Source of the DNA: Hyalangium gracile
GTDB taxonomy: Bacteria; Myxococcota; Myxococcia; Myxococcales; Myxococcaceae
Assembly (NCBI RefSeq): GCF_020103725.1
Contig: NZ_JAHXBG010000003.1
Span: 1-64,000 of the forward strand
Direction of reading: 5' to 3'
DNA: 64,000 nucleotides
Position numbers and translations under genes: made by a program. This document shows positions 1 to 10,281 of the stretch, piece after piece (within the stretch, counting starts at the first letter, position 1; each line of letters starts with the position of its first letter). The notes under the pieces were generated by a model. That model had not been told where the DNA came from. It searched no databases and was given only the letters and a program-made list of their open reading frames with translations.

Positions 1-2948
1 TTCGGGTTGGCCGTGGTGGTGGCCACCGCCGGCAGCGCCCCGGCGCACGCGTCGTTCGCCGTCGCGCCCGGGTCCGTGTAGGCGGCACCGCACTCCAGCG
101 GCACCGTCGTCGGGCCGTTGAGCGACACCGTCGGGGCCAGGGTGTCCTGCACCGTCACCTGGCGATCGGCCGTGACGCTGTGGCCGTTGCCGTCGCTGAC
201 CGTGTAGCGCAGCGAGTAGGGCCCCGGAGCCTGCGAGTTCACCGTGCCGGTCTTCGTAATCTGCGCCGTCAGGTTGCCGGCGCACTGGTCGCTGGCCGAG
301 GCCCCCGGGTCGGTGTACGGCGAGCCGCACTCGAGCGTCGAGGGAGACGAGCCCAGCAGCGTCAGCGTCGGCGGCAGCGTGTCGCTCACCGTCACCGAGC
401 GCGTGGAGGCCGAGGTGGCCTCGTTGCCGGACGGATCCTTCGCGCTGTAGGACACGGTGTAGTTGCCCGGCGCGTTGGCGTTGGCCGGCCCGTGGACGAT
501 GACGGGCACCGCACCGGCGCACGCGTCACTGGCCGTGGCGCCCGGATCCGTGTACGCGCCGCCGCACTCCACCTGCTGGCTCAGCGGGCCCGTGACGGTG
601 ATGTTCGGCGCGAGGGTGTCGCCCACCGTGACGGTGCGCGTCACCTCGGGGGCGGCGTTGTTCTTGGCGTCCTTCACGTTGTAGCGCAGCGTGTAGGGGC
701 CCAGCGCCATGTTGTTCACCGTGCCGGTCTTCACGATGGCGCTGGTCAGGTTGCCTTGGCACTGGTCGTTGGCCGTGGCGCCCGGATCGTTGAAGGCCGT
801 GGCGCACTCCAGCGGCATCGCGGCCGGGCCCACCAGCGCCAGCGTCGGCCCCTGCGTGTCGGCCACCGTCACCGTGCGGTTGCCCGAGACGCCCATGTTG
901 CCCGACGGGTCGATCGCCCTGTAGTTGATGGTGTAGTTGCCCGGCGCGTTCAGGTTGAGGTTGGTGGAGTTGACCACCGCCGTCAGCGTGCCAGCGCAAG
1001 TGTCCGTCGCCGTGGCGCCAGGATCCGTGAAGGTGCCACCGCACTCGATCGTCTGGCTCGCCGGGGCCACGAGCGTCACGGTCGGCTTCACCCTGTCGCG
1101 CACATAGACGGTGCGCGTCTGCTCGATCGCGGCGTTGTTCTGCGCGTCCTTCACGTTGTAGCGAATGGTGTAGTCACCCAGCACCGCGGTGTTCACAGCT
1201 CCGGTCTTCACGACCGTGAGCGGGCCCTGGCACTGGTCATTGGCCGTGGCGCCCTGGTCGACGTAGTTCCCACCGCACTCCTGCGTCACCATCTCCAGGC
1301 CGAGGCGCGTGATGACCGGCGCCAGCGTGTCGGCCACGGTGACCCTGCGCGTCACGGTCGCGGACTGGTTCCCGGACGAGTCCTTGGCGAAGTAGGACAG
1401 CGTGTAGGTACCAAGCGTCCCCATCGTCACCGTGCCGCTCTTCGTGATGCTGCTCTGGGGCAGCGGGCCCTCGCACAGGTCGCTCGCCGTGGCGCCCGGG
1501 TCCGTGTACGTGCCGCTCTTGACGCACTCCACCGACTGGTTGGCCTCGCCGATGAGGGCCACCGTCGGCAGCACCTTGTCCGTCACCGTCACGGTGCACG
1601 GGGAAGAGGTGGCCACGTTGCCCTTCGCGTCGGTGCACGTCAGCGCCACCTCCGTGTCGCCGATGTTGTACGGGCCGGCCGGGCTCGCGGTGCAGCCCAC
1701 CAGGTCGCCGTCCTCATCGTAGGAGCCGTTGTTGATGTCGGCGGCCACGCCGCAGGTGTTCGTCGCCTGCACCGTCACGTTCTGGCAGACCGCGACCGGC
1801 GGGTGATCGGCCGGAACGGGGATGTTGGGGATCTTGCAGAACGAGGTGCACGTACCGATGGCACCACTGGTGTCACCCGTGCGGCCGTTCTTGATGCCGT
1901 TGTCGCACTCCTCGCCGAAGTCCACGTCCACCTTGCCGTCGCCGCACCAGTCGTGGTGGCACGACCACGAGCAGAGAGACGCGGGGTTCTGGTTGCCGGT
2001 GTTGGGCTGGCCGTTGCCGGTGTCGCCCAGGTCGCATTCCTCACCCGAAGGCATCGCGGGCAGGCCGCACCCGGCGCCGACAGCCATGGCGCCACGCACC
2101 AGGACGTAGGGCGTACCCACGTAGTTCGTCTCGAAGCCCGGGTCGATGGTGTAGTCGATGAAGAGCTTCGCCCCGGGAATGGGCGTGGGGGGATCGTTGT
2201 AGCTCGTCGCGATGGCCACGAACGAGAAGGTGCGGTCCGGATAGGACGTGAACACTGTGCGCGTCGCGCACCCATCCTCGCCCACGAAGGCGCCGTCATA
2301 GGTGTCGCGGGACATCAGGTCGCCCTGCATCTGGAACGTGTGCTGCCACTCGGCGCACACGTCCATGCCCTGCACCTTGAAGTCACCGAACGGCTCGAGC
2401 AGGGTCACGTGCGTGTTGGCCGGAGCATCCTGGTAGGCGCAGCCCAGCGCGATGTACATGCCCGTCAGGTACTGCACGGAGTTGAGCACGTAGCGGACGC
2501 CGTTCTCCACCAGCTGCGCCGAGTTGGCGCTGGTCGGAGCCGCGGCGATGATCGCCACGTCGCCATCGACGATGGCGCCCCAGGTGTTGCGGTTCTCGAT
2601 GGCCGCCTGGAACGCCGCCGTGCCGCTCTCGCACGCCGCGTCACCGATGATGATGGCCTTGTAGGACATGAACTGCTCGGCCGTCATCGCGCTCCACTGC
2701 GACGGCGTCACCACGTGGATCTCGGCCGTGGAGTAGTCCCTCACGGCCTGGGCCTCGCGGCTGTCGAGCCCGCCATTGACGCTGCTGCCCAGGATCAGCA
2801 CCTTGTTGGTGCTGCGGACCTCCTGGCGTGTCGTATGAGCGCTCGCCGGGGTCACGTCAGGCGGTGGCGCACCATCCTCTTGGTCGCAGGAGCTGGCCGC
2901 CAATGCGACCAACACCAGCGATGCTCCCCATACGCCTTTGAGTTTCAT
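1..2948 (-). CDS. Large repeat surface lipoprotein (DUF4215-like, HYR, DUF5011 repeats), partial
   Basis: This minus-strand gene starts at 2948 and runs off the left edge, so about 982 residues are visible and the C-terminus is missing. It opens with a hydrophobic stretch ending in AASSC, a lipoprotein signal that suggests outer-membrane anchoring. Residues about 45-280 form a domain I do not recognise. A Cys-rich segment follows (two GEECD-type units near 280-370, as in myxobacterial DUF4215 repeats), then an HYR-like module ending near 450, then at least seven immunoglobulin-like DUF5011 repeats of about 80 residues, each with an EC...DPGA.A.D.C.G core. A GGGGGATG stretch precedes the ATG. 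By family this is an extracellular, probably adhesive, protein; its partner is unknown. It is divergent from the pilin pair. Confidence 0.85.
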   Translation of the reverse strand, partial: MKLKGVWGASLVLVALAASSCDQEDGAPPPDVTPASAHTTRQEVRSTNKVLILGSSVNGGLDSREAQAVRDYSTAEIHVVTPSQWSAMTAEQFMSYKAIIIGDAACESGTAAFQAAIENRNTWGAIVDGDVAIIAAAPTSANSAQLVENGVRYVLNSVQYLTGMYIALGCAYQDAPANTHVTLLEPFGDFKVQGMDVCAEWQHTFQMQGDLMSRDTYDGAFVGEDGCATRTVFTSYPDRTFSFVAIATSYNDPPTPIPGAKLFIDYTIDPGFETNYVGTPYVLVRGAMAVGAGCGLPAMPSGEECDLGDTGNGQPNTGNQNPASLCSWSCHHDWCGDGKVDVDFGEECDNGIKNGRTGDTSGAIGTCTSFCKIPNIPVPADHPPVAVCQNVTVQATNTCGVAADINNGSYDEDGDLVGCTASPAGPYNIGDTEVALTCTDAKGNVATSSPCTVTVTDKVLPTVALIGEANQSVECVKSGTYTDPGATASDLCEGPLPQSSITKSGTVTMGTLGTYTLSYFAKDSSGNQSATVTRRVTVADTLAPVITRLGLEMVTQECGGNYVDQGATANDQCQGPLTVVKTGAVNTAVLGDYTIRYNVKDAQNNAAIEQTRTVYVRDRVKPTVTLVAPASQTIECGGTFTDPGATATDTCAGTLTAVVNSTNLNLNAPGNYTINYRAIDPSGNMGVSGNRTVTVADTQGPTLALVGPAAMPLECATAFNDPGATANDQCQGNLTSAIVKTGTVNNMALGPYTLRYNVKDAKNNAAPEVTRTVTVGDTLAPNITVTGPLSQQVECGGAYTDPGATASDACAGAVPVIVHGPANANAPGNYTVSYSAKDPSGNEATSASTRSVTVSDTLPPTLTLLGSSPSTLECGSPYTDPGASASDQCAGNLTAQITKTGTVNSQAPGPYSLRYTVSDGNGHSVTADRQVTVQDTLAPTVSLNGPTTVPLECGAAYTDPGATANDACAGALPAVATTTANP

Positions 2949-3356
2949 GCTGTACATCCCCCACGGCTTGATGAACGACGCGATCGAAAGAACACAGTGC
3001 TCGGCATCCCACTGACGGCTTGTTACGGCGTGAAAGATTCACTCGCAGTCGGCGATGTGGGCGCAACCGGGTGGCCCGGTACCTCACGCCAGCATCTCCT
3101 AGCTGAAAGTTCCACTTCAGCCGCCTCGCAATTTTCCCTTTTAAGCGGAGCCAAGCAAGTAGATATTTTCTTGCTTTATTCGAATTCCCCGGATGTGTCG
3201 CAGGAACTGGGACATGGGCCTACTCTGTCCTAGCTCCTTCGGGCTGCAACCTCGAGGAGCGGTGCGTCATGAGCCACGGCCCTCGCGGTGTGTCTCCTCC
3301 TGGATGGAGTTGCGCGCAGCCCTCGAGTGTGGATCGCCCGGCATCGAGCGCTGAAG

Positions 3357-3368
3357 CACGTCACTGAC
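3357..3368 (+). repeat. CACGTCACTGAC element, copy 1
   Basis: First of three exact copies of a 12-base element. Copies 2 and 3 each end 79 bases before a sigma-54 -24 box of a pilin gene. This copy has no pilin after it; a GG-N10-GC match (3417-3432, TGGCAC then CCGCA) follows at 48 bases but has a poor -12 box. It may be a relic of a third duplication unit. Confidence 0.55.
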
Positions 3369-3526
3369 GGCCCTTCATGAGTCGCGTGCTGGCTCCGGCG
3401 CGTTGATGCAGGCTGATGGCACCTGCACCGCAGTGGCATTTCCCAGCAGACGCCGCCTCCCGAGGATGCCATCCGCGGCTGCCATCAAGACGGACCATGC
3501 GCGGCATTCGCGGGTGAGTGCCCAGA

Positions 3527-3538
3527 CACGTCACTGAC
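3527..3538 (+). repeat. CACGTCACTGAC element, copy 2 (pilin 1)
   Basis: Exact 12-base element 79 bases upstream of the -24 box of the first pilin. The same spacing occurs in the second unit. The distance suits an upstream activator site such as one for a PilR-type regulator, but the regulator is not identified here. Confidence 0.55.
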
Positions 3539-3617
3539 TGCCGTGCTTCGTCGATCCGCTTGCGAGCGTCTCACGCCAACCTCTCGCAATCCTATGGCAT
3601 CCCCCCTTTTTCTCGCG

Positions 3618-3633
3618 TGGCCCGCGACTTGCT
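3618..3633 (+). promoter_or_regulatory. Sigma-54 promoter of pilin gene 1
   Basis: TGGCCC-N5-TTGCT has the invariant GG and GC dinucleotides exactly 10 bases apart, as sigma-54 requires. Transcription would begin near 3644, leaving a leader of about 42 bases before the ATG at 3686. Myxobacterial pilA promoters are known to be sigma-54 dependent. The box is conserved in the second pilin unit. Confidence 0.8.
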
Positions 3634-3685
3634 CTGCTTCCTCCTCGTTGTCCTTCCCCTTCACTCACCCAACGAGGAGCACTCC

Positions 3686-4327
<642 letters not shown>

Positions 4328-4352
4328 GCTGAGCGTCCGCGGATGAAGTCTG

Positions 4353-4390
4353 AACCCCCGAGTGCGGCGAGGCACTCGGGGGTTTCTCTT
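4353..4390 (+). terminator. Terminator of pilin 1
   Basis: GC-rich stem CCCCCGAGTGC / GCACTCGGGGG with a short GGCGA spacer, followed by TTTCTCTTT. It is a good intrinsic terminator 25 bases after the stop codon, and a related hairpin follows the second pilin. Confidence 0.85.
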
Positions 4391-4448
4391 TGCGGGCCTC
4401 GCGGGCCAGCTGCTCGCGGCTCGCTACGCCCGCGCTGAAGTGCCCAGG

Positions 4449-4460
4449 CACGTCACTGAC
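4449..4460 (+). repeat. CACGTCACTGAC element, copy 3 (pilin 2)
   Basis: Third exact copy of the element, again 79 bases upstream of the -24 box. The flanking leader (about 4441-4606) closely matches 3520-3685, so the duplication included the regulatory region. Confidence 0.55.
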
Positions 4461-4539
4461 TGCCGCGCTTCGTCGCTCCGCTTCCGCGCCCCTCACGCCA
4501 ACCTCTCGCAATCCGGTGGCATCTACCGTTCCTCTCGCG

Positions 4540-4555
4540 TGGCCCGCTGATTGCT
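4540..4555 (+). promoter_or_regulatory. Sigma-54 promoter of pilin gene 2
   Basis: TGGCCC-N5-TTGCT with correct GG-N10-GC spacing, the same boxes as in unit 1 but with a different spacer. The distance to the ATG (4607) is almost unchanged. Confidence 0.8.
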
Positions 4556-4606
4556 CTGCTTCCTCTTCGTTGTCCTTCCCCTTCACCCACCAACGAGGAG
4601 CACCCC

Positions 4607-5248
<642 letters not shown>

Positions 5249-5271
5249 CAGGCGTCGTTCACATGAACGGG

Positions 5272-5309
5272 AAGCCCCCGAGCGCGGCGAGGCGCCCAGG
5301 GGCTTCTCC
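5272..5309 (+). terminator. Terminator of pilin 2
   Basis: GCCCCCGAGCGC / GGCGCCCAGGGGC stem, a diverged copy of the terminator after pilin 1, followed by TTCTCCT. The T-tract is weaker than in unit 1. Confidence 0.65.
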
Positions 5310-5316
5310 TGACGGA

Positions 5317-5349
5317 ACGGCCCGTGCCCCCACCAGGGACACGGGCCGT
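5317..5349 (-). terminator. Hairpin after the 1553-residue surface protein
   Basis: A perfect 10-bp stem (ACGGCCCGTG / CACGGGCCGT) with a 13-base loop lies just past the minus-strand stop codon at 5374. There is no T-run, so it may act with a protein factor, or may serve both converging transcripts. Confidence 0.5.
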
Positions 5350-5373
5350 CGTCCTCCACACCTCTTCCCGCGG

Positions 5374-8300
5374 CTACAGCCCCGTGCGGCGCGCCACCGG
5401 CGGAGGCGGCACCACCGTGTAGCCCGAGGCCGAGCCGCTGTCGGTGGCCAGGCCTCCCTCCGTGAGCGGCACATGCACCTTGCAGAGCCCCGTCCGGGCG
5501 TTGCCTGTCTGATCCTTCAGCTCGAAGAGCACCCCGTACACGCGGCCATCGCCATCGCTCCGGCGCTCCGCGCGCAGCTTGAAGGTGCTCTTGCCCGTGA
5601 TGACAATGTCCTCGGTGGTGCTCCCATCGCTGGAGTCCACCGCATCCTCGGGCTCGTCGCTGTAGATGGAGAGGATGGTGCCGTTGTTGGGCAGCGCGAA
5701 CCCATCACACGCGTCCGTGGCCGTGACACAGTCGGACAGCGAGAAGTTGCGCATGGCCTGGTCCGCCGGCCACACGTTGTTCTCACGGCACTCGAGCGTC
5801 GGCGCCTGCGTGTCCACCACCTGCACCGTGCGGGTGAGCGTCGCGGCCTTGAGCAGCGCGCTGTCCTGCACGTTGTACGTGAGGGTGTAGTTGCCCCGCG
5901 CCCAGGCGTTCACGCTGCCCGCCTTGGTGATGGCGCGCGTCAGGTCGCCATAGCACGCGTCCGCCGCGGTGGCTCCCGGGTCGACATAGGCGCCGCTGGC
6001 GCACTCGTGCCGCACCGTGGCCGAGCCCACCAGCGAGAGCGTGGGAGGCAGGCGATCCACCACCTTCACCGTGCGCAGCGCCATGGTCGTGTTGCCCGAG
6101 GCGTCCCACACCCCGTACTGGATGCTGTACGTGCCCACGGCGCTGGGGTTCGCGCCGCTGCCGTAGGTGTTGAGCTGGCTCGTCATGTCTCCCTGGCACG
6201 CGTCATACGCCGTGGCGCCCAGCTCCGTGTACGTGTCCATGCCGCACTCCAGCGTCATGTTGGCCTCGCCGCGGATCGTCACCACGGGCGCCTTCGTGTC
6301 CCGGACGGTCACGCTGCGCGTGACGCTCTCCGCCGCGTTCCCGGACGGATCCGTGACGTTGTAGGTGATGGGGTAGGTGCCTGGCGCGACGATGTTCTGC
6401 GTGCCCGAGATGGTGATGCGGTGGGTGATGTCCCCGGCGCACAGGTCCGTGGCCGTCGCCCCCAGGGCGACGAAGGCCTCCCGCGAGCACTCCATCACCG
6501 GCGCGGCCGCGCCCTCGAGGGTGATCGTCGGCTTGCGCGTGTCCACCACCTTCACGTCCCGCACCTTCTCCGAGGAGTTCCCATGGCCATCCGCCACGCG
6601 GTAGAGCAGCGGGTAGGCGCCCGGCACGTTCGTGTCCACCGCGCCCGTGACTTCGATGGAGCTCGTCCGGTTCCCCGCGCACAGGTCCGACGCCGTGGCG
6701 CCCGGATCCGTGAACGTGTCCACCTTGCACTCCAGCGCGATGGTGGCGGCGCCATTCAGGGTGAGCTGCGGCTCGAGGGTGTCCTGGACGATGACCTGAC
6801 GCGTAGCGGTGATCACGTTGCCGCCGCTGGCCTGCGCGCTGTAGGTGACCTGGTACGTGGCCGGCGTGTTCGTGTCGATGACCGGCTGCTCGATGGTGAC
6901 GGGGAGCGCCCCGGCGCACCCATCCACCGCCGTCGCGCCCTGCTCGGAGTACGTGTCCCGCCTGCACTCGAGCAGCACGGGGCTGGGGCCATTGAGGGCG
7001 ATGACCGGGCCCTGGGAGTCACGCACCGTCACCGTGCGCGTCACCGGCGTGGCGGCGTTGCCAGAGGGGTCCGTCGCGCCGTAGGTGAGCACGTAGGAGC
7101 CCGCGTGCGTGGGGTCCACCGAGCCCGTCACCGTCACCCGGCTGCTCACGTCCCCGCGGCACGCGTCGATCGCGGTGGCTCCCGGATCCACGAAGGTGGC
7201 GGAGCAGTCGAGCGTCAGCGAGGCCGGGCCGTTGAGCGCCAGGCTCGGGCCCTGGGTGTCCGTCACCGTCACCGTGCGCGTCACCGACGGCGCCGCGTTG
7301 CCCGCCGGGTCGGCCACGCTGTAGGTCCGCGTATAGGTGCCCGGCAGCGCCACATCGACGGAGCCGGACGCCACCACCGCATTGCTCAGGTCGCTGGCGC
7401 ACACGTCGCTCGCCTGCGCGCCAGGGTCGACGTAGGAGGAGCCACACTCCAGCGCCAGCTGGGCCTCGCCATTGAGGACCAGCGTCGGGGCCTGCGTATC
7501 GGACACCGTCACCGCGCGCGTCACCGAGGCGGAGGCATTGCCCGACGGATCCACCACGCTGTAGGTCCGCGTGTAGCTGCCCGGCTGCCCCGGGTTGACG
7601 GTGCCGGTGGCCACCACCTGGGCCGTCAGATCGCCCACGCACGCGTCGCTCGCCGTCGCTCCGGAGTCCACGTAGCTGGAGCCGCACTCCAGCGCCTGGC
7701 TGGTGGAGCCGAGCAGCGTGAGGGCGGGCGCCTGCGTGTCCGCCACGGTGAACGGCGCGGAGCAGCTCGCCGCGTTGCCCGAGGTGTCCGTCGCGGTCCA
7801 GGTCAGCGACGTCGTGCCCAGCGGGAAGCTGGCCAGCCCCGGCGCCTGCACCGTCGCCGGCGCGCACACGTCCGTGGCGCTCGCCGAGCCCAGCCCGCTG
7901 TTGGTGGCTCCACCGCCCACGCACTCGGCGGTGGTGGGAGCCGGACAGGTGATGGAGGGCGGCAGCGTGTCCTGCACCTGCACGAGGGTGGTGCAGGTGG
8001 CCGTGTTCCCCGCCGCGTCCGTCGCCGTGTACGTGACGGACGTGTTGCCCAGCGGATAGGAGGCCAGGCCGGGACCGCTCACGCTCACCGTCGAGCACGA
8101 GTCCGTCGCGTCCGCCCCGCCCGCCGACACCGTGGCCGACTGGTTGCCCGTGCACTCGGCCTGCACGGGCTCTGCGCAGGTGATGGCGGGCGGCTCGCAG
8201 TCGCGCACCCGCACGCTGGCGGAGCAGCTCGCGCTCAAGGAGGCATCGGAGACGGTGAGGCTCACCGCCCGTGAGCCGATGGCATACGGGCCCGCGGGCG

Positions 8301-10035
8301 ACTGGGCCAGGGAGATGGCGTCTCCGTCCGGGTCATACGAGCCGTCGTTCACGCTGACCTGCGCGGTGCACGTCGGGCCCGCGCAGACGTTCTGGTCCTG
8401 GCACTGGGCCACCGGCGCCTGGTTGCCGGAGAGGATCGTCAGATCGCTGAGCACCGGGTCCGGGCCGAAGTTCTCGGAGCGCAGCGTGGCGCGGAGCTCG
8501 ACATAGCGGCCCCGGATGTTGGACAGGCTCCCGTTGTTCGTCGCGGTGGCGAACGCCTGGGTGGCCAGCGCCTCGACCGTGTTGGCCGCCCTCACCTCCA
8601 CGGTGATGCTGGTGCTCGCGGGCACGGTGCCCTGCGACTCCTGGTTCCAGCGAACCGCGCCCCAGCTCCTCCCCACCAGTCCGCTGTCATGCACCACGCT
8701 CCACGAGCCCTGGCGCACGACGAAGCGGTGGTGGTGGGAGCCCGTCATGTCCCCGTACGTGTACGGCAAGGTTCCCGAGACATGGGCCGTGACATCGTTG
8801 GGGACCGCTGGATCGATCACGGACAGGTTGTCCATCCCCGGGACAGTGGCCCAGATCTTCCCATCCGAGGCGACCGCGACGCCCTCGGGCCGCATGCCCA
8901 CGTACCAGTAGCTCTTCGCGACGCCATTCGAGTCGAGACGCAGCACGCGGCTGTTGCTCCAGCACGCCGCCCAGATGTCCCCCGTGGCATCCACCGCGAT
9001 GCCCTTCGTGCGGCCGCTGCAGCCGCCAGCGCCGCCCACCTGCTGGATCGAGTCCGCCGCGAAGTCCGCCCGCACCACGCCCAAGGCGGAGTCCGCGTCC
9101 GCGCCGAGCCACGCCACGCCGCTGCCATCCACCACGAGCCCGAAGGTCGGCACCGACGACGTGAGCGTGTCCACCACGTACGGTGCCGCCGTCCTCCTCG
9201 GATCGATCTTCCAGAGACGCCGCGTGGTGGCGTTGTCCGAGGTATAGAGATGGCCATCCGGCCCGATGGCCAGCGCATGGATGCCCGCGGACACGCCCGT
9301 CTCCGCGGACAGGTCGATGGTCTTCATGTGCGCGCCGGTCTGCCCGTTCAGCTGGTAGAGCTTCGACGTGGTGAAGCCCGCGGCCCACACGTTCTGTTGC
9401 GCATCCACCACGATGGCGCGGCCCGGGTCGCCCGCGGGCGCGAAGTTCTTCGTCCAGAGGATGCACTCGTCCGCCTGGCCCGGAAACTCGGCGGTGTCGC
9501 TCAGGTTGATGCTGCCGTCCGCGTTGACGTCGGTGGACGTGTCGATGCGTCCGTTGCCGTTGCGGTCCACGCAGTACGCCAGCGAGCCCGCGTAGCGGGT
9601 GATGGAGGCCGAGCCGCCCGAGCAGTTGGTGCGGTTGACGACATAGGCGTCGCCGCGCGCATCCACCGCGGTGACCACCGGGTAGTTGCACCCGTCACGC
9701 GGTGGCCGCACCGCCGGCACGCTGTTGTCCCAGTTGCGCGTGAGCACCGAGTCGTACCGCGCCACCTGGCGCCCCGTGCGCGTGTCCACCTTGGTGACGG
9801 TGCCGGTGCCTGCGTTGGCCATCCACAGGAAGGGCGGCACGCTCGCGCCGGTCTCGATGCGGAGCTCGCCCGCGCTGGGTGCTCCCGGCCGCGTTCCCGC
9901 GAAGGTGCCGAGCGCAAAGTCCGCGTCCGTGGTGAAGGTTCTTCCCTCTTCGCCTCCCAGGTCCTGCGCCAGTGCCACCGGCGAGGCCCAGAGCAGGCTG
10001 CTCAAAACGACGTACGTCGCTGCGCGAGTTCTCAT
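5374..10035 (-). CDS. Giant secreted beta-propeller / HYR / DUF5011 repeat protein
   Basis: 1553-residue secreted protein. The start at 10035 gives a signal peptide ending in ALAQ after residue 24. Residues about 40-430 look like a beta-propeller of the NHL/streptogramin-lyase type, interrupted near 180 by two EF-hand-like calcium loops (DRNGNGRID, DVNADGS) of dockerin style. Next come HYR-like Cys-paired modules (about 540-740) and then eight DUF5011 immunoglobulin-like repeats, each with the EC...GATA.D.C.G signature. The C-terminal region from about 1440 is a Cys-containing cap. There is no sorting tail. The repeat type matches the partial gene at the left edge, so the two are probably paralogous adhesins on either side of the pilins. 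The role is inferred from architecture only. Confidence 0.88.
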   Translation of the reverse strand: MRTRAATYVVLSSLLWASPVALAQDLGGEEGRTFTTDADFALGTFAGTRPGAPSAGELRIETGASVPPFLWMANAGTGTVTKVDTRTGRQVARYDSVLTRNWDNSVPAVRPPRDGCNYPVVTAVDARGDAYVVNRTNCSGGSASITRYAGSLAYCVDRNGNGRIDTSTDVNADGSINLSDTAEFPGQADECILWTKNFAPAGDPGRAIVVDAQQNVWAAGFTTSKLYQLNGQTGAHMKTIDLSAETGVSAGIHALAIGPDGHLYTSDNATTRRLWKIDPRRTAAPYVVDTLTSSVPTFGLVVDGSGVAWLGADADSALGVVRADFAADSIQQVGGAGGCSGRTKGIAVDATGDIWAACWSNSRVLRLDSNGVAKSYWYVGMRPEGVAVASDGKIWATVPGMDNLSVIDPAVPNDVTAHVSGTLPYTYGDMTGSHHHRFVVRQGSWSVVHDSGLVGRSWGAVRWNQESQGTVPASTSITVEVRAANTVEALATQAFATATNNGSLSNIRGRYVELRATLRSENFGPDPVLSDLTILSGNQAPVAQCQDQNVCAGPTCTAQVSVNDGSYDPDGDAISLAQSPAGPYAIGSRAVSLTVSDASLSASCSASVRVRDCEPPAITCAEPVQAECTGNQSATVSAGGADATDSCSTVSVSGPGLASYPLGNTSVTYTATDAAGNTATCTTLVQVQDTLPPSITCPAPTTAECVGGGATNSGLGSASATDVCAPATVQAPGLASFPLGTTSLTWTATDTSGNAASCSAPFTVADTQAPALTLLGSTSQALECGSSYVDSGATASDACVGDLTAQVVATGTVNPGQPGSYTRTYSVVDPSGNASASVTRAVTVSDTQAPTLVLNGEAQLALECGSSYVDPGAQASDVCASDLSNAVVASGSVDVALPGTYTRTYSVADPAGNAAPSVTRTVTVTDTQGPSLALNGPASLTLDCSATFVDPGATAIDACRGDVSSRVTVTGSVDPTHAGSYVLTYGATDPSGNAATPVTRTVTVRDSQGPVIALNGPSPVLLECRRDTYSEQGATAVDGCAGALPVTIEQPVIDTNTPATYQVTYSAQASGGNVITATRQVIVQDTLEPQLTLNGAATIALECKVDTFTDPGATASDLCAGNRTSSIEVTGAVDTNVPGAYPLLYRVADGHGNSSEKVRDVKVVDTRKPTITLEGAAAPVMECSREAFVALGATATDLCAGDITHRITISGTQNIVAPGTYPITYNVTDPSGNAAESVTRSVTVRDTKAPVVTIRGEANMTLECGMDTYTELGATAYDACQGDMTSQLNTYGSGANPSAVGTYSIQYGVWDASGNTTMALRTVKVVDRLPPTLSLVGSATVRHECASGAYVDPGATAADACYGDLTRAITKAGSVNAWARGNYTLTYNVQDSALLKAATLTRTVQVVDTQAPTLECRENNVWPADQAMRNFSLSDCVTATDACDGFALPNNGTILSIYSDEPEDAVDSSDGSTTEDIVITGKSTFKLRAERRSDGDGRVYGVLFELKDQTGNARTGLCKVHVPLTEGGLATDSGSASGYTVVPPPPVARRTGL

Positions 10036-10281
10036 ACAGCGTGCCCTCAGGGTGGAGACTGCGTTGGCTGCCCCCCCGTGTGTCGGGCGTCCGGACGCTC
10101 GCTCCGCTACACGTGGAGCCGTTGCGAATTGTAGCGATACGTCTCGCGCGAAAGCAGCCACCCTTCTCACGCAACGCTGTGCGAAGAACGGTGTCGCGCT
10201 CTCACCGAATCACTACCGAGACAGGATTTTTTCGACGTCGATCTCTACGCGAGGCGTAGGGCCATCACCACCCACCCCGGG

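Larger units (their letters stand above)
2949..3617. other. Long intergenic region upstream of the pilin pair
   Basis: This stretch between the divergent surface-protein gene and the first pilin holds no convincing gene. It contains an AT-rich patch (about 3128-3187) that stands out from the surrounding GC-rich DNA and may serve the minus-strand gene. It also holds two of the three copies of the 12-base element CACGTCACTGAC (3357-3368 and 3527-3538). Confidence 0.6.

Noticed and set aside
1-2600. Regularly spaced repeats that could suggest a repeat array or CRISPR
   Set aside because: The repeats are about 240 bases, in frame, and encode DUF5011 domains; there are no short identical repeats with unique spacers.
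180-3233. A 1017-codon open frame on the plus strand
   Set aside because: It is antisense to the repeat lipoprotein, is extremely rich in Arg, His and Val, and has no domain. High GC content opens such frames opposite real genes.
3230-3472. An 80-codon minus-strand frame in the intergenic region
   Set aside because: No ribosome site, no recognisable family, and it covers one of the repeated upstream elements; not supported as a gene.
4328-4606. Possible small gene between the two pilins
   Set aside because: The stretch is explained by a terminator, the repeated element, the promoter and the leader of the second pilin.
5263-8274. A 1003-codon open frame on the plus strand
   Set aside because: Antisense to the giant DUF5011 protein, with biased Arg/His composition and no ribosome site or family.
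10201-10275. Palindromes (TCGACGTCGA and CTACGC-GAG-GCGTAG) as a terminator of the sigma-54 activator gene
   Set aside because: No T-run follows either stem in the right direction; they may be regulator sites, but nothing supports a specific call.
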